Source: an uncultured Eubacteriales bacterium
GTDB taxonomy: Bacteria > Bacillota_I > Bacilli_A > RF39 > UBA660
Assembly: GCA_900320735.1 (NCBI GenBank)
Contig: ONTJ01000025.1
Coordinates: 1-40,169 of the forward strand
Length of the DNA stretch: 40,169 bases
Reading direction: 5' to 3'
The notes under the pieces are model-generated. The model searched no databases. It had not been told where the DNA came from and saw only the letters and a list, made by a program, of their open reading frames with translations. Shown piece after piece: positions 33,572 to 40,169 of the stretch. Within the stretch, counting starts at the first letter, position 1, and each line of letters begins with the position of its first letter. The translations under genes were made by a program, and so were the position numbers.

Positions 33572-33775
33572 ATGAAAAAAGATATAAATTCACAAATAAG
33601 ATACAATGTAATATTATCACTAATAGGCATAATACTTTGTATATTTTGTTTAATATTTGAAATAGTCACAAAAGGAGATAGTATAATTTTTTGGATAGTT
33701 TTACTATCGTGTAATTTTATAATACTAATCGCAAATTTAAGACAAAAAGAAAAATATGATAAAAATAAAGAATAA
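33572..33775 (+). CDS. Small two-helix membrane protein
   Basis: 67 residues, two hydrophobic segments (about 13-32 and 39-57) and a charged tail. ATG 33572 lies 2 bases after the GH25 stop, with AAGGAG at the end of that gene, so they are co-translated. No family is recognised. A weak inverted repeat TTTACAAT/ATTGTAAA (33779-33797) follows without a clear T run. Confidence 0.6.
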   Translation: MKKDINSQIRYNVILSLIGIILCIFCLIFEIVTKGDSIIFWIVLLSCNFIILIANLRQKEKYDKNKE

Positions 33776-33835
33776 TATTTACAATTTTATTGTAAAAATT
33801 ATATAATATAGGTACAAAAAACGGGGAGGTTTATT

Positions 33836-34438
33836 ATGTATAAAAATATTATAATACTTGGCTCAAGGAGAAGTGGAAAATCAACACTTGCTAGAATGAT
33901 TAGTAACAAATATGGATATAGTTTAATTAATATCGATAACATCATTGATACTTTTGAAGAAATATTTCCAAAAAATGATGATGATGAAAATTATGATGAA
34001 TATATCACTAATTTTATTAATGAATACATTAAGAGGTTATCAAGTGATAGTAATTTTTATAACGATAAAAAATATGTAATTGAAGGAAATGTTCCTAATG
34101 TAGAGAAAATAATTTCTAATTTAGATATGGAAAAAAATACAGTTATAGGACTTGTTTATAATGAGATAACACAAGATCAATTCTTCGAAAATATGAGAAA
34201 ATTTGATAGTCCATATGATTGGACTAGATATTTATCTGATGAATTATTACAAGATAAAATAAAAGAATATTTAGATGAAAATGATAAAATAAGTAATAGT
34301 TTTGACGAATGTTCAATTAGTAAATTTGATGTTTCAGACAAAAGAGAATTAACTTTTGATATAATCTTAGATGCAATTGAAGAATATGCTAAGTTTGGAA
34401 GTTTAGTTTATAGTAAAAAAATATATGATAAAGATTAA
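33836..34438 (+). CDS. P-loop kinase-like protein (adenylate kinase-like fold)
   Basis: 200 residues. Walker A GSRRSGKST (residues 9-17) is followed by a short strand with D (LINIDNIID), as in small nucleoside or adenylate kinases. YVIEGNVPNVEKI is a likely Walker B region. It may phosphorylate a nucleoside or another small molecule; the substrate cannot be read. GGGGAGGT precedes ATG 33836; TATAAT is at 33802-33807. Confidence 0.72.
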   Translation: MYKNIIILGSRRSGKSTLARMISNKYGYSLINIDNIIDTFEEIFPKNDDDENYDEYITNFINEYIKRLSSDSNFYNDKKYVIEGNVPNVEKIISNLDMEKNTVIGLVYNEITQDQFFENMRKFDSPYDWTRYLSDELLQDKIKEYLDENDKISNSFDECSISKFDVSDKRELTFDIILDAIEEYAKFGSLVYSKKIYDKD

Positions 34439-34450
34439 GGCGTGATATTA

Positions 34451-34627
34451 ATGTATAGTGACGAGATAAAGGAATTATTAAAAATAAAAAATAATATAAT
34501 TACAATAGAAGAATACATAAAAATAATAAACAGTTCTCAAATAAATCACGTAAAATATGAAAATGATGAATTTAAAATATGGACAAGTGATGGGTATAGT
34601 TTTAAATTAAAAATAAAGAATAATTAA
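34451..34627 (+). CDS. Small hypothetical protein
   Basis: 58 residues, soluble, no motif seen. ATG 34451 has AAGGCGTGAT upstream (GTG 34442 is inside it). It lies 12 bases after the P-loop kinase gene and ends before a terminator, so it is the last gene of that unit. Function unknown. Confidence 0.55.
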   Translation: MYSDEIKELLKIKNNIITIEEYIKIINSSQINHVKYENDEFKIWTSDGYSFKLKIKNN

Positions 34628-34657
34628 AAATAAATCATATATTGATTTATTTTTTTA
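34628..34657 (+). terminator. Terminator after the small hypothetical gene
   Basis: Stem AAATAAATCA (34628-34637) with TGATTTATTT (34643-34652) and T run. TATAAT 34666-34671 for the next operon follows. Confidence 0.83.
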
Positions 34658-34703
34658 ATCTATGTTATAATTATTTTGTTATAAGATGAAAGGAAGTAGG
34701 AAA

Positions 34704-35366
34704 ATGAAAAAGATATTTATAACTATAATGATATGTTTATTATTCATTCCATTTAATGTAAAAGCAGATGAAAAAAAATACGAAACATTGAATCTAACAG
34801 AAGCATTAAAGGATGAAGAAATAGCACAAGAATTTGATAATTATTCTGAAAATGATAATCAAATTACAATTTATTTATTTAGAGGAAAAGGATGCGGATA
34901 TTGTCGTAAATTTTTAACATTCTTAAATAGTATTACTGAAGAATATGGTAAATATTTTAAATTAGAATCATATGAAGTTTGGTATAATCAAGACAATGCA
35001 TCATTAATGGAAGGTGTTTCAAAATATTTAAATAAGGAAGCAGGAGGAGTTCCATACATAATTATTGGTGATAAGGTATTTGCTGGTTATTCAGAAAGTT
35101 ATGATGAAGATATTAAAAATCAAATAAAAAAATTATACGAAACTAAAAAATCTAATAGATATGACGCAATAAAAGAATATACAAAAAATAATGGTGAAAA
35201 TAAAGATAAGAATTCTAGCTCAAGCTTTAGCATTGTAGCATTTAATGTAATATTTACGATAGCAATAGTTGCAGCAGTTGCTGTATACGATAGTAAAAAA
35301 AGATTAGATTTAGAAAATAGAATAAGTAAGCTTGAAGGAAAAAAGGTTAAGAAAAATGAAAACTAA
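34704..35366 (+). CDS. Exported thioredoxin-fold protein with C-terminal membrane helix
   Basis: 220 residues. Signal peptide (MKKIFITIMICLLFIPF then VKADE), thioredoxin/glutaredoxin-like core with CGYC in FRGKGCGYCRKFL and cis-Pro in GGVPYIIIG, an NKDKNSSSS linker and a C-terminal transmembrane helix (FSIVAFNVIFTIAIVAAVAV) with basic tail. It acts outside the membrane in thiol-disulfide exchange. The start is ATG 34704, with AAAGGAAG upstream (ATG 34686 overlaps that site). The end overlaps the next gene by 11 bases. Confidence 0.82.
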   Translation: MKKIFITIMICLLFIPFNVKADEKKYETLNLTEALKDEEIAQEFDNYSENDNQITIYLFRGKGCGYCRKFLTFLNSITEEYGKYFKLESYEVWYNQDNASLMEGVSKYLNKEAGGVPYIIIGDKVFAGYSESYDEDIKNQIKKLYETKKSNRYDAIKEYTKNNGENKDKNSSSSFSIVAFNVIFTIAIVAAVAVYDSKKRLDLENRISKLEGKKVKKNEN

Positions 35367-36060
35367 AATATTATCCGTATTAATAATATTTTTAAGTATT
35401 GCCATTGTAACAGGTTGTTCAGGTAATGTAAACAATCCTGATGCATTAAAGTTCAAACAAGATTATGAAAGCTTAAATGGAAAAACAATAAATGATAAGA
35501 AAGTAAGAACTGTTAAAATCAATCAAAATAATCCTCTTATATATAAAAATGCAGAAGATATAATAACTATGATGGATAATAATGAAAGTTTTGTAGTATA
35601 TTTTGGCTTTTCAAAATGCCCTTGGTGTAGAAGTATAATAGAGACATTAATAAAAGTTTCTAATGATTTAGGCCTTGACAAAATTTATTATGTAGATGTA
35701 TTAAATATAAGAGATACTTTATCAGTTGATAAAGATGGAAATGTAAAAGAAGATAAAAAAGGATCAAATGATTATTATAAGTTATTAGATTATTTTAAAG
35801 ATGTTTTATCAGATTATAAATTATATGATAAAGATGGTAATTTAGTTAAATATGATGAAAAAAGAATATATGCACCAAATGTAGTTTCAGTAGTAAATGG
35901 TACACCAACTAAGTTAACCACAGGGATAAGTAAAAAACAAAATGACGCATATATGAAGTTAACTGATAAAATGAAAAAAGAAACATATAATGAATTTAAA
36001 TGTTTGATTAAGTGTGTGCTTGACAGTAAAACAACATGTTCAAAAGAAAAAGAATGCTAA
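35356..36060 (+). CDS. Thioredoxin-fold lipoprotein
   Basis: 234 residues. Lipobox VTGC (Cys about 21). The thioredoxin-like core has FSKCPWCRSI (CPWC) and a long insertion before VNGTPTKLTTG (cis-Pro region). The extreme C-terminus has four extra cysteines (FKCLIKCVLD and TTCSKEKEC). It resembles bacteriocin-transport-accessory/TlpA-like lipoproteins. It overlaps the preceding gene by 11 bases, so the two make an extracytoplasmic redox pair. Start ATG 35356 is chosen over the in-frame ATG 35332 because the latter removes the lipobox position. Confidence 0.82.
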   Translation: MKTKILSVLIIFLSIAIVTGCSGNVNNPDALKFKQDYESLNGKTINDKKVRTVKINQNNPLIYKNAEDIITMMDNNESFVVYFGFSKCPWCRSIIETLIKVSNDLGLDKIYYVDVLNIRDTLSVDKDGNVKEDKKGSNDYYKLLDYFKDVLSDYKLYDKDGNLVKYDEKRIYAPNVVSVVNGTPTKLTTGISKKQNDAYMKLTDKMKKETYNEFKCLIKCVLDSKTTCSKEKEC

Positions 36061-36080
36061 CTAGAAATAGTTAGTTTTTT
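36057..36080 (+). terminator. Terminator after the redox pair
   Basis: Stem CTAACTA (36057-36063) with TAGTTAG (36068-36074) followed by a T run. Confidence 0.83.
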
Positions 36081-36132
36081 TTATTATATATTTTTTTTAA
36101 TTGTACATATTAATATAGAAAGGAGAATTATA

Positions 36133-36324
36133 ATGACACAAAAGGAACTATCCTATATGGAAGATGCAATAGGACACGAGATAAGTATTATTTCTATATG
36201 TAATGAAATTATTGAAAAACTTGATGATGAAGGATTGATATCTTTTTTAGAAAGTGAAGTAAACTCACATGAACAAATGAAAGAAGAATTAATAAATAAA
36301 TTAAAGGAGAAATCAAATGAATAA
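36133..36324 (+). CDS. Small helical protein, probable N-terminal-half partner of CotF-like protein
   Basis: 63 residues predicted as two helices with H-E and H-E-x-M-K-E positions (GHEISIISICNEI, NSHEQMKEELI), as in the first helix pair of CotF/ferritin-like coat proteins. AAAGGAG precedes ATG 36133. It overlaps the next gene by 8 bases (ATGAATAA), implying coupled translation and a shared complex. This is a tentative reading. Confidence 0.55.
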   Translation: MTQKELSYMEDAIGHEISIISICNEIIEKLDDEGLISFLESEVNSHEQMKEELINKLKEKSNE

Positions 36325-36565
36325 TAAGATATTAATTGAAAATTATTTGTTAATATTAAAAAGTACAGTAGAAGTATACGTTCATGGGACACTAGAAAGT
36401 TCTAATAAAGATATAAGAGATTTGCTTAAACATGGTCTAAGTGAAACAATGACACATCAAGCAGATACATATGACATAATGAAAAAATATGGTTTTTATA
36501 ATATAGAAAATGTAGATTTAAATAATATCAAACAAACTTTACAAAAAGTACAGGGAAATAACTAG
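36317..36565 (+). CDS. CotF-like spore coat family protein
   Basis: 82 residues: ENYLLILKSTVEVYVHGTLE, LLKHGLSETMTHQADTYDIM and KKYGFYNIENV match the C-terminal half of CotF-type coat proteins (helix pair with conserved H-Q and G-[WF]-Y). In Bacillus these coat the spore; here, no other sporulation gene is in the window, so the role may differ. The paired small gene upstream may supply the N-terminal half. Confidence 0.72.
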   Translation: MNNKILIENYLLILKSTVEVYVHGTLESSNKDIRDLLKHGLSETMTHQADTYDIMKKYGFYNIENVDLNNIKQTLQKVQGNN

Positions 36566-36588
36566 ATATTTTCTAGTTATTTTTATTT
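36557..36588 (+). terminator. Terminator after the CotF-like pair
   Basis: Stem AATAACTAGA (36557-36566) with TCTAGTTATT (36572-36581) and a T-rich tail; it overlaps the stop codon. Confidence 0.85.
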
Positions 36589-36643
36589 TGTTGACTAATT
36601 AAATTAATTTTTATAAAATAAGTTATATAAGGAGGATGCAATT

Positions 36644-37537
36644 ATGTATGATATTATTATTGTTGGTGCAGGACCAGCAGGTTTAACAAGTGCACTTTAT
36701 GCTAGAAGAGCAAATAAAAAAGTACTTGTACTCGAAGCAAATACGTATGGTGGGCAAATAACCAATTCGAGTAGAGTAGAAAATTATCCTGGGATTGAAT
36801 TTATTAGTGGTTTTGATTTTGCTACTAACTTATATAATCAAGTTTTAAAATTAGGAGCTGAAATCAAATTTGAAACAGTTATTAGAATAGAAAAAGATAA
36901 GACCGTTGTTACAAATAAAAATACATATAGTGCAAAATCAGTGATAATTGCAACTGGTTCTAAAAACAGAAAATTAAATATAAAAAATGAAGATAAATTT
37001 ATAGGAAGCGGAATATCATATTGTGCAACATGTGATGGCAATTTTTATAAAGATAAAATAGTTGCGATTAATGGTGGAGGTAATACTGCATTAGAAGATG
37101 CACTTTATTTATCAAATATAGCATCTAAAGTATATGTTATTCATAGAAGGGATAAGTTTACTGGTGATAAAAAATATATAGATGAACTTAACAATAAAGA
37201 TAATGTTGAATATATCTTTAATAGTGTAATCATATCTATAAATGGTGTAGATAAATTAGAAAGTATTTCTATAAAAAATAAAGATAATGAAGAGAAAACT
37301 ATTAATGTAGATGGATTATTTATAGCAATTGGTAGGGAACCAAATAATCAGATGTTTTACAATGTAGTTAATATTGATAAGACAGGATATATTATTTCAA
37401 AGGATAATGTACACACAAAAACAAAAGGAATATATGTTGCGGGTGATGCTAGAGTTAAAGATTTAAGACAACTTACGACAGCAGTGAGCGATGGAAGTAT
37501 AGCTGCTACAATTGCTATAAAAGAAATGAAAGAATAA
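36644..37537 (+). CDS. trxB: Thioredoxin reductase
   Basis: 297 residues. FAD motif GAGPAGLTSALYA (8-20), redox pair C127/C130 in SYCATCDG, NADPH domain GGGNTALEDALYL with HRRDKF. It passes electrons from NAD(P)H via FAD to thioredoxin. E. coli-type enzymes have a further Arg after HRRDxF, here Thr (HRRDKFT), so cofactor preference is uncertain. AGGAGGA precedes ATG 36644. A thioredoxin gene is not adjacent. It may support the exported redox pair at 34704-36060. Confidence 0.92.
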   Translation: MYDIIIVGAGPAGLTSALYARRANKKVLVLEANTYGGQITNSSRVENYPGIEFISGFDFATNLYNQVLKLGAEIKFETVIRIEKDKTVVTNKNTYSAKSVIIATGSKNRKLNIKNEDKFIGSGISYCATCDGNFYKDKIVAINGGGNTALEDALYLSNIASKVYVIHRRDKFTGDKKYIDELNNKDNVEYIFNSVIISINGVDKLESISIKNKDNEEKTINVDGLFIAIGREPNNQMFYNVVNIDKTGYIISKDNVHTKTKGIYVAGDARVKDLRQLTTAVSDGSIAATIAIKEMKE

Positions 37538-37555
37538 TTTATTATTCTTTTTTTT
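37529..37555 (+). terminator. Terminator after trxB
   Basis: Stem AAAGAATAAT (37529-37538) with ATTATTCTTT (37541-37550) and T run; it contains the trxB stop codon. Confidence 0.83.
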
Positions 37556-37615
37556 ATCAAAAAATTACTTTCAGAATATTATAAAATAGCAGATAATGTT
37601 TTGAGAGGTGATAAA

Positions 37616-38338
37616 ATGCAAACTTTTATAGGATTATTAATACCATTTATAGGAACGACTATAGGTTCCTTAATGGTAGTTTTTATGAAAAATAAAATTA
37701 ATAACTTAATGGAAAAATTACTTCTTAGTTTTGCATCTGGCGTCATGGTGGCAGCTTCTATTTGGTCACTTATATTACCATCTATTGAAATGAGCAATAC
37801 ATGTATCCCTGCAGTCATAGGTTTTGTAATTGGAATTATATTTTTGATTATAATTAATACTGTAGTAAATAGAATTAACTCAAACAAAAAGTCCATGATG
37901 ATATTTGCAATTACACTTCATAATATACCTGAGGGCATGGCTGTAGGTGTTGCTTATGCTGCATCTATATCAGGTACTACTTCTATGACATATGCGATAG
38001 CATTTGCACTAGCATTAGGTATAGCTATTCAAAATATACCAGAAGGTGCAATAATATCTATGCCACTTAAAAGTAGAGGCTATTCTAAGGGAAAGTCATT
38101 CTTGGTAGGAATGCTATCTGGAATTGTTGAACCATTATTCGGTTTTATTACAATCTTATTAATAAATTTAATAGTGCCAATACTCCCATATTTACTTTCC
38201 TTTGCCGCAGGAGCAATGATGTATGTTGTAATAAAAGAACTAATCCCAGAGTCTAGAGATGATAAATATAATTTAGATGTAATAGGATTTACAATTGGAT
38301 TTATTATTATGATGATTTTAGATGTAATATTGGGTTAA
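37616..38338 (+). CDS. ZIP-family metal transporter
   Basis: 240 residues with about 7-8 membrane helices. The two metal-binding helices carry TLHNIPEGMAVG and IQNIPEGAIISMPL, the ZIP H-N-x-P-E-G signature (the second His replaced by Gln). It imports zinc, iron or manganese, as family members do. AGAGGTGAT precedes ATG 37616 (ATG 37601 is upstream of that site). No regulator or operator is recognised; metal specificity unknown. Confidence 0.9.
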   Translation: MQTFIGLLIPFIGTTIGSLMVVFMKNKINNLMEKLLLSFASGVMVAASIWSLILPSIEMSNTCIPAVIGFVIGIIFLIIINTVVNRINSNKKSMMIFAITLHNIPEGMAVGVAYAASISGTTSMTYAIAFALALGIAIQNIPEGAIISMPLKSRGYSKGKSFLVGMLSGIVEPLFGFITILLINLIVPILPYLLSFAAGAMMYVVIKELIPESRDDKYNLDVIGFTIGFIIMMILDVILG

Positions 38339-38396
38339 GTAGTTTAAATTAGTTTAATGATATGTTATACTTATAGTGTAGATTAGAGGTAGTAAA

Positions 38397-39038
38397 ATGA
38401 AAAATAAGAAAAATATAATTATATCAATATTATTAACAATATTATCAATAGTTTATATTTATGTGGTAAAGACTATTGATGTAAGTAGTATAGGTCCAAA
38501 TAATTCAAAAGTTGGATTATCGAAATTAAATGAAGGATTTAGGAATATAGTGCATTCAAATATGACAATATACAAAATTACTGAAGTATTAGGTTACATC
38601 ATATTTATAATAGTATTATTCTATGGATTAATAGGATTATATCAATTTATAAAAAGAAAAAGTATTTTTAAAGTAGATAAAAGATTATTATTATTAGGAG
38701 TATTATATGTAGTGTTAATAGGAATATATGTATTCTTTGAAAAATTTATAATAAACTATAGACCTATATTAATTGATGGAAAGTTAGAAGCATCTTTTCC
38801 ATCTAGTCATACAATGCTTGCGCTTTGCGTGTGCATGTCGTCCATAATAATAAGCAAAAAATATATTAATATAAAATATGTTCATAAAGTTAATTTGATA
38901 ACTACAATATTGATGTTACTTGTACTTGTAGGAAGATTAGTATCTGGAGTACACTGGATAAGTGACATAATTGGTGGAATTTTGATTTCGTGTACACTTC
39001 TTATGTATTTTTATAGTATCAATAAAAAAATTGTTTAA
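38397..39038 (+). CDS. PAP2-family membrane phosphatase
   Basis: 213 residues, six hydrophobic segments. The PAP2 motifs are KFIINYRP (motif 1), FPSSHTM (motif 2, catalytic His) and GRLVSGVHWISDIIGG (motif 3, nucleophile His and Asp). Such enzymes act on undecaprenyl pyrophosphate or phosphatidate at the membrane, recycling the lipid carrier for cell-wall synthesis. AGAGGTAG precedes ATG 38397; TGTTATACT ahead of it is a possible extended -10. Confidence 0.9.
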   Translation: MKNKKNIIISILLTILSIVYIYVVKTIDVSSIGPNNSKVGLSKLNEGFRNIVHSNMTIYKITEVLGYIIFIIVLFYGLIGLYQFIKRKSIFKVDKRLLLLGVLYVVLIGIYVFFEKFIINYRPILIDGKLEASFPSSHTMLALCVCMSSIIISKKYINIKYVHKVNLITTILMLLVLVGRLVSGVHWISDIIGGILISCTLLMYFYSINKKIV

Positions 39039-39135
39039 TGTAAACTTTTACGTGCATCTCATAAATGCAACTGAAAGTTGATAGAAATGTGACTACATTT
39101 ACAATAAAATTAATCCCAGAAAGGAGAAAAATCTA

Positions 39136-40053
39136 ATGAAATTTGGAGATAATCTACGAAATTTAAGAAAATCAAGAAATATATCACAAGAAACCTTAGC
39201 GCAAAAAGTTAATGTGTCAAGACAAAGTGTAAGTAAATGGGAAACTGGGGAATCCTATCCTGAGATGAATAATATACTTGAACTTTGTAAAATATTTCAT
39301 TGTAATATAAATGATTTAGTAAATGACAATATGATTGATCTAGATTCATTAGATGAAGATGTAAAAATGAGTGTAGTCAAATTTAAAAAAGAAAAACAAA
39401 TAAAAATGAAAAATATAAGTAATATTTTATCTTTAATAGGTAAAATTTCAGGTATTGTTATTCGAGTAGCAACAACATTTGTAATACTTGCTATGATACT
39501 TATTCCAATAACATTTTCTATTATAGATGTTAAAGATGGTAGATTAGTATCAAATAATAATCACGTAACAATAGTTCAATATGACAATCAAATAGATGTT
39601 AGGGTTAACAATATAATAGTTGCATCTAATATCAAAAATAACGATGCAATTAAACTAATTGATTCATTAGAAGAATATTCAAAACCAGTAATAATAGGGC
39701 TTTTTGAACTTGGATTTGCAATTTTACTAGCATTTTTAATTATATTAATTAAGATACTTAAACATCTAGAATTATTATTTAGCAATATAAATAAGGGTGA
39801 TACACCATTTACTCTAGATAATGTCAATCACATTAAGAAAATGTCAAAATTAATGATTGTTTGTATCATTTTATCAATAGCGGGTCAAACAGTTTTGAAT
39901 ATACCTGTGAAAAATGATATAGATTTTGATGTTAATATGTTCAATATAGTTGAAATATTGTTCTTATATTCAATGTCGCTTATATTTGAATATGGATATG
40001 AAATACAACTTGATTCTAAAGGAAAAATATATGGAGAAGAAGAAAATGAATAA
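39136..40053 (+). CDS. Membrane-bound HTH (Xre/Cro-type) regulator
   Basis: 305 residues. The N-terminal HTH (about 5-60, with ISQETLAQKVNVSRQSVSKWE) is followed by a linker and four hydrophobic segments (about 100-122, 186-206, 233-250, 265-283), giving a DNA-binding domain tethered to the membrane. This layout is known for sensors of membrane or wall stress, the signal being unknown here. GAAAGGAG precedes ATG 39136. Its upstream region has several short inverted repeats. The end overlaps the next gene by 8 bases. Confidence 0.82.
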   Translation: MKFGDNLRNLRKSRNISQETLAQKVNVSRQSVSKWETGESYPEMNNILELCKIFHCNINDLVNDNMIDLDSLDEDVKMSVVKFKKEKQIKMKNISNILSLIGKISGIVIRVATTFVILAMILIPITFSIIDVKDGRLVSNNNHVTIVQYDNQIDVRVNNIIVASNIKNNDAIKLIDSLEEYSKPVIIGLFELGFAILLAFLIILIKILKHLELLFSNINKGDTPFTLDNVNHIKKMSKLMIVCIILSIAGQTVLNIPVKNDIDFDVNMFNIVEILFLYSMSLIFEYGYEIQLDSKGKIYGEEENE

Positions 40054-40169
40054 AACACAATTTATAAAAGAAATAGAAAAGAAAACTAATCTTTCAAGTA
40101 ATGATAGTATTTTAGTAAATGATATTTTAGAAAATAATGGAATATTTGGAAGAAAAAATAAAGAAAAAA
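40046..40169 (+). CDS. Truncated small protein, coupled to the membrane HTH regulator
   Basis: Starts at ATG 40046 inside the end of the previous gene (ATGAATAA) and runs off the window after 41 codons. MNKTQFIKEIEKKTNLSSND resembles the N-terminus of small HU-like or helical proteins, but the rest is missing. It is probably a partner of the regulator; the family is unclear. Confidence 0.5.
   Translation, partial: MNKTQFIKEIEKKTNLSSNDSILVNDILENNGIFGRKNKEK

Overview
The window comes from a very AT-rich, monoderm, Gram-positive (Firmicutes-type) bacterium using the standard code (UGA is a stop, e.g. at 4370). Supporting signs are AGGAGG/GGTGAT ribosome binding sites, TATAAT promoters often with an upstream TGn, many short U-tailed terminators, three T-box leaders, GatCAB, murein enzymes with N-terminal anchors, lipoproteins, a collagen-like protein and CotF-like coat proteins. 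An uncultured gut Clostridia/Bacilli lineage with a compact genome fits, but the genus cannot be read from this sequence. No insertion sequence, integrase, CRISPR array or rRNA was seen.

Layout. 1-2.7 kb: small genes (tail of a PPOX-like protein, SPL-type radical SAM enzyme, a PH-like hypothetical, a small membrane protein, an I42-like inhibitor). Three of them carry related structured 3' UTR elements. 2.8-7.6 kb: AlkD-like repair protein, DUF362 protein, kinase-fold protein, rubrerythrin, a Fic protein with an altered motif, and a convergent radical SAM gene. 7.6-16.3 kb: translation block with leuS (T-box plus an inserted membrane gene), tRNA-Asn, then a T-box-controlled aspS-gatC-gatA-gatB operon. 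16.3-23 kb: L,D-transpeptidase, tRNA-Leu, polysaccharide deacetylase, methyltransferase (minus), pduL, collagen-like gene coupled to a glycosyltransferase, murB, tRNA-Met. 23-29 kb: an ART-like unknown, T-box-valS, flavodoxin-like protein, SDR, CHAP endolysin-like gene. 29-34.6 kb: lipoprotein, HerA-like ATPase, zincin-like protein, GH25 lysozyme, P-loop kinase. 34.7-40.2 kb: two exported thioredoxin-fold proteins, CotF-like pair, thioredoxin reductase, ZIP transporter, PAP2 phosphatase and a membrane HTH regulator followed by a truncated gene.

How it fits together. The aspS-gatCAB operon makes Asn-tRNA(Asn) and/or Gln-tRNA(Gln) by transamidation. Its leader carries overlapping GAA (Glu) and AAC (Asn) codons in the specifier loop, the arrangement expected of a dual-specificity T-box, and AspRS has the His typical of non-discriminating enzymes. 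Three peptidoglycan enzymes (L,D-transpeptidase, deacetylase, GH25) share a design of membrane anchor, Ig-like modules and catalytic domain, suggesting one surface system. No complete new defence or mobile system was found. The best candidates for new biology are the recurrent 3' UTR elements, the collagen/glycosyltransferase pair, the ART-like protein and the membrane gene in the leuS leader operon.
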